A DNA stretch of 64,000 nt, taken from the NCBI GenBank assembly GCA_009741485.1, contig CM019237.1, positions 48,301,195 to 48,365,194 of the forward strand. The letters run 5' to 3'. The stretch's first letter is position 1; every line of letters begins with the position of its first letter. Below, in pieces: positions 60,157 through 64,000 of this stretch. This stretch comes from Malurus cyaneus samueli. Taxonomy: Eukaryota; Chordata; Aves; Passeriformes; Maluridae. The translations under genes and the position numbers were made by a program. The notes beneath the pieces are model-generated. The model searched no databases. It was not told the origin of the DNA and saw only the letters and a program-made list of their open reading frames with translations.

Positions 60157-63100
60157 GTGTGTCTTAGTTAAAAAGTTTCTCTGAAGTACTGAAAGTTAGA
60201 ATATATCTTGTTCATTGCTGCCTTTGAGGAATTAACTGCTTAGAATTTTAGATTTGAAGGGGAAAAGTGTTGATGCTAAATAAGTAATTTATCTCTACCT
60301 CCTTTGCCTACTGTAAATGCAAACGCAGGAAAATGCCCCAAATAAGCTACCTTTATCAAGCACCTAATTAGCTGAGCTGTTATGTTTCAGCACAAGACAG
60401 GTTATGACTGTGATGATAAAAAAGGGAATTCTTTTATAGCCTAATTTTTAGATGAAGAAAAAACTTGCATTTGATCATAGCCGTTGATTTTTCTGACAGC
60501 GTCACAGCCTGAGACTTGTTCCTCATTAATATAGCTGTATGAAACTTCCTTTTCACTTCACCTCATATTTTGTGTGGCTTCAGCGTTTTCTGCAGCTTGA
60601 TGTGGTACAGCTTTGTCCATTTGTTAACAAATACAGAAGCCCAGCAGGAGTGGATCTGTAGAATCAAATAGTGCAGTGGACCACATACACAGGGTGCATT
60701 CCTTCAAGGTTTTTACAGTCTTGTCCCAGCAGCTGAGTATCCTTTAACATACACTCTGGAATGTATCTTCTGGGTTTTTTTCATCCTAAGGATATCTCTC
60801 CCATTTGTCCCCTCAGACTCCTCAGTCATGTGGCTCAGTCTAGAATAAGAAGGAATGCTGATCAAAAGGGATGAAGGTGTTCCTCCTCTGAATTAAAATG
60901 CTGATGTAAACTCACTCATTGAATTCTGTCTCAGGGAAACTTCCTGCTTCCCTGCTTTTCCCCACATTGATTCACCAAAAGGATTAGTGACTGAATTTGT
61001 GGGGCATATGTCATGGTAGCTGTAGGGTTCCAATTGATAATGTTACTGCTATTAGCATGCTGATTGAACTTTTTTCCCCCATGAACTTCAGAATTTTTAT
61101 ACCTCCAAGTCATTCATATTACTCGTGTAGCAAAACAATTTTAGATGTTCTTATCCAAAATCTCTTAACCTCACAGGTGGCAATAAAACCAAAGCAGGAA
61201 ATCCAGCATGTTATTATGGAATAGAATAAACTAAAAGGAATACACATAATGTGTACATCTGATTCATTAATCTTTGTTAGTGGCACTTAGACAATAATAT
61301 TGAGCTACTGGGGTAAAATATTAATGAGGATTTAGGTATTGCTTAGATGAGATTTTCACTGCAGTTGAGCTTTTTGGCTGCTCTTCTTAACTTTACCATT
61401 GCCTTGCTGGGTAACAAATTTTCCTTTAATTCTTAAAATTTTTGTCTTAAAGACACAACAAATCCCAAAGACATGTAAATATTATGACATTAAATTTAAA
61501 GATCCAGGTACCTTTATATGAGGGTATGTTACAGGAATGTTGGAAATGCTAAAAAAAATTGAGACCTTCAAAGGAAGGATGAGAAAAGCTAAAAAACTCT
61601 GTTTATACTTCTCAAATATTTTAGTATCAAAAGTAGTAAAATTATATTCTCCCAAAGAACTGTTGTAGTGCTTCACAGTTTTTCTGCTGAGAAACCCCTG
61701 AGGTGGTTTCTGTTCAAGAACCAATTTTCCCCCTGAATTCTTTCATGTAATTATTTGCTAGCATCACTTTAAGTATTAGAAGAATGACACCTACAGTGTT
61801 TGATCATGTCATGGAATATAGCTTTGAAGATGATAAAAAAATACCTCAAGATGTATTGCACATTCAACATTGCTTCTTCCAAAGTGTTTTTAGACTCTAA
61901 GAAGACATGAGTCAACCTTAAAAATTTTGTTTTCCTTCATAGAGCTGATTTATAGTACTCTTCTGTAAAAGTCTTATCATGGATACTTATTGGTATATGT
62001 AGAATTGGAAAGGTCTTCTCAATAGTTAAAATATTAAAGGATCTCTTATCTGATTGGTTACAAAGTACTCCAGGCACCTGTTTGTTGAAGTCTGTAATCA
62101 GTTTAGCATCACAGTGTGTGTGTTTGGAAGTCAATGAAATACAGCAGACACATTATGTCTGAATTAGACTCAGAAATTATAAGAAATTATAAGAAATTCT
62201 AAAATCCTGAATTGTGATCAGTATCAAGTAGTTGGCAGTCTCTTCCAACAGATACGTGCATTTCCAGTGATGTGTACAACAGTAGTACTATCACCTAGGA
62301 TTTTTTCAGAAGCCACGAGGTGACATTTTATGTGAAGTTCAGTTCTTGAAGTTCTAACAAAACTAAAGCATTCATACTTGCTGAAAAAGGAGAAGTTCCA
62401 GGTTTTTACAGTTGCAAGTATAATTTGAGAGACAAGCTTTCCAAGCCTTCCAGTCTGAAGGTGCTGTTTAAGAAAATGGGAAGAAGTCCCTTCTTCCCCT
62501 CCTCTGGTGGTGGGAGCTCTCTTTAATTCTTAGACACCCAGGCTGCTAATGCACATTGTTGAAATGGCCACTTCACCAGAAAGAAGACCTATTACCATAG
62601 TTTAAGGGGCATTTTACAGGAGCAACATTTTCTCTAGCCTACTTTTCACTCTACTGTACTTTTAGTAGCCTTTAGCCCTGCTATCCAATTATCTACAGCT
62701 TTAATTTCTCATTTTAAAAGGTGCTTATTGTTGTTTTGTGTATATTTCACTGTCTCTCAGTTGCAAAATCAGTTTGTAGAAGTCTTTGGCTATAGAAATG
62801 ACGTAATTTTAAGGTCAGCTGGATCAATAAATCTTAACTGGTTTCTTTAACCTATTGAAGACTGTTCAAAAAAGTAAAGTATCCATATTGGCATTTAATC
62901 AAGTTGAAACCTTTAAGGAATAAATCTATTTTCCTTTTAAAGAATATTTAATTTTAGGGAAATTGAATCAAATGTAGATGATTTTGCTTGGTGCCATTGA
63001 AGTACAAAGTCAATGGGTATGCATTTTAGAGGTAATGTGTTTTAATGACAGAAGCCCTTTCTCATGTTTTTCTGCTTTTACAGGATATTTTTAATGTTAG

Positions 63101-64000
63101 ATAAATAATAAAGTCTAGGCCAAACACTTAGGTCGTAATTTAACCTGTAACTACAGAATTATGTCTAAATATCAGCAAATGTCTGAAGACTCTACAGGGC
63201 ATTTTAGCTTGTTACAGAAGAATTATTTTAACATTTAATTATTTACTGTTGAAATCTCCAGCCATTTCATTCTTAACACATCCAAAACATACATTTGAGC
63301 TGGTTTCACTATAGGTACCAGAGCACCTTCTGATAACTGAATGCCCTTAAAGCATCTTTTAGCAGCATGGTATAAAAAATGTAGTCACTACAAGGTATAC
63401 CTTGGCATTTCCATAAAGGCAAACAAAATGAGTCTTACCATTTTCAGACTTTGTTGACAAATAAGGAGAAATAATTGAAAGCTTAACTTCAGAACGTCCA
63501 AGACCAAATTCTAAGTTGCCTGTAAAATACATGCAACATACATTTTACCAGGATTTAGTGTTGGAAAAAATCCTCCAGTTTTCTATTAATTTGTGTATCC
63601 CAAAGTTAACATTAGTACTGTGTTTTGCAAATGATGATATATTATAAAAATTCAGATAATTTGATTTGTGCATGTTCTCTATATGTTCAGATATTCTCAA
63701 TGCAGTTTCATTGTTACATTAGAAAGAAAGGATTTATTTTCTCTTTCAGCTCTGCAATAATAGATAATCACTGCATATATTTTATATATCTGTAGGTCTA
63801 AATCCAAAGCCAAAATACTAAACATCCAAGCTCTTTTCAGTCTTTTATAAAAAAGTCTTTTTATCATTTGAAAAAGTAGTTAATATAAGGCTTGGCAATA
63901 AATAAAACTTGTCCTACCAAACTGTATCCTCATAGCTGTGGGTGAATTTTGGAAAAACAGTGTTACATAATTTGTTGTCAAAATCAACCTGTGCAAACCA
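60157..64000. other. AT-rich noncoding sequence
   Basis: No gene, RNA gene or dispersed repeat recognised. A 10-base tandem (aaattataag, nearly three copies) lies at about 62,173-62,201, and a short TG run at about 62,114-62,122. Confidence 0.6.

Noticed and set aside
1..64000. tRNA, rRNA, snRNA genes and CRISPR arrays
   Set aside because: No tRNA B-box with a foldable cloverleaf, no snRNA signature and no regularly spaced repeat-spacer array was seen. Only the minisatellite and low-complexity runs are tandem.

Overview
The window looks like noncoding vertebrate nuclear DNA, most probably from a bird. It is AT-rich. No long open reading frame looks conserved, there is no operon-like packing, and no rRNA or tRNA is recognisable. 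The dispersed repeats are mostly CR1 LINE fragments, several keeping the avian CR1 3' end (a 'ggtcccttcc-aaccc' block followed by 'attctatgat'). There is also a solo LTR whose ends match the common avian ERVL-type LTR. Species cannot be fixed from the sequence. I recognise no protein-coding gene; the window is intergenic or lies inside one or more long introns.

Layout. 1-5.9 kb is featureless apart from a weak minus-strand terminal-exon candidate (1138-1374) and an ancient MIR-like SINE trace (4576-4671). 5.94-7.26 kb is a minus-strand CR1 whose endonuclease region is joined directly to the CR1 3' end, with the reverse transcriptase missing. 10,582-11,024 is a solo LTR with a perfect 5-bp target-site duplication. 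15.8-16.1 kb holds a plus-strand arrangement of acceptor, short ORF, stop and AATAAA. 17,197-17,964 is a second LTR-like block with matching inverted ends. 21.9-27.1 kb has three CR1 fragments, one carrying the reverse transcriptase motif A region fused to a CR1 tail. 32.4-42.1 kb has three more CR1 or CR1-like pieces, a 20-N assembly gap flanked by a near-perfect palindrome, a single N and a T-rich tract. A further weak LINE-like trace lies at 41.7-42.1 kb. 53.4 kb has a 70-codon ORF in a strong Kozak context. 54.9 and 56.2 kb carry minus-strand CR1 pieces.

The most distinctive region is 58.77-60.15 kb. It is a CpG-rich island in AT-rich surroundings, with a 41-bp minisatellite, a CTCF-like motif, a minus-strand AATAAA and possible 6-bp flanking duplications. 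It could be a CpG-island promoter or a GC-rich solo LTR. The long ORFs in it come from the repeat and I do not accept them as genes. From 60.2 kb to the end nothing but AT-rich unique sequence was found.

No convincing new biological system was found. The items worth checking are the 59-kb island, the 17.2-kb LTR-like block, the two terminal-exon candidates and the palindrome at the assembly gap. All repeat calls rest on remembered family consensus sequences, not on a search.
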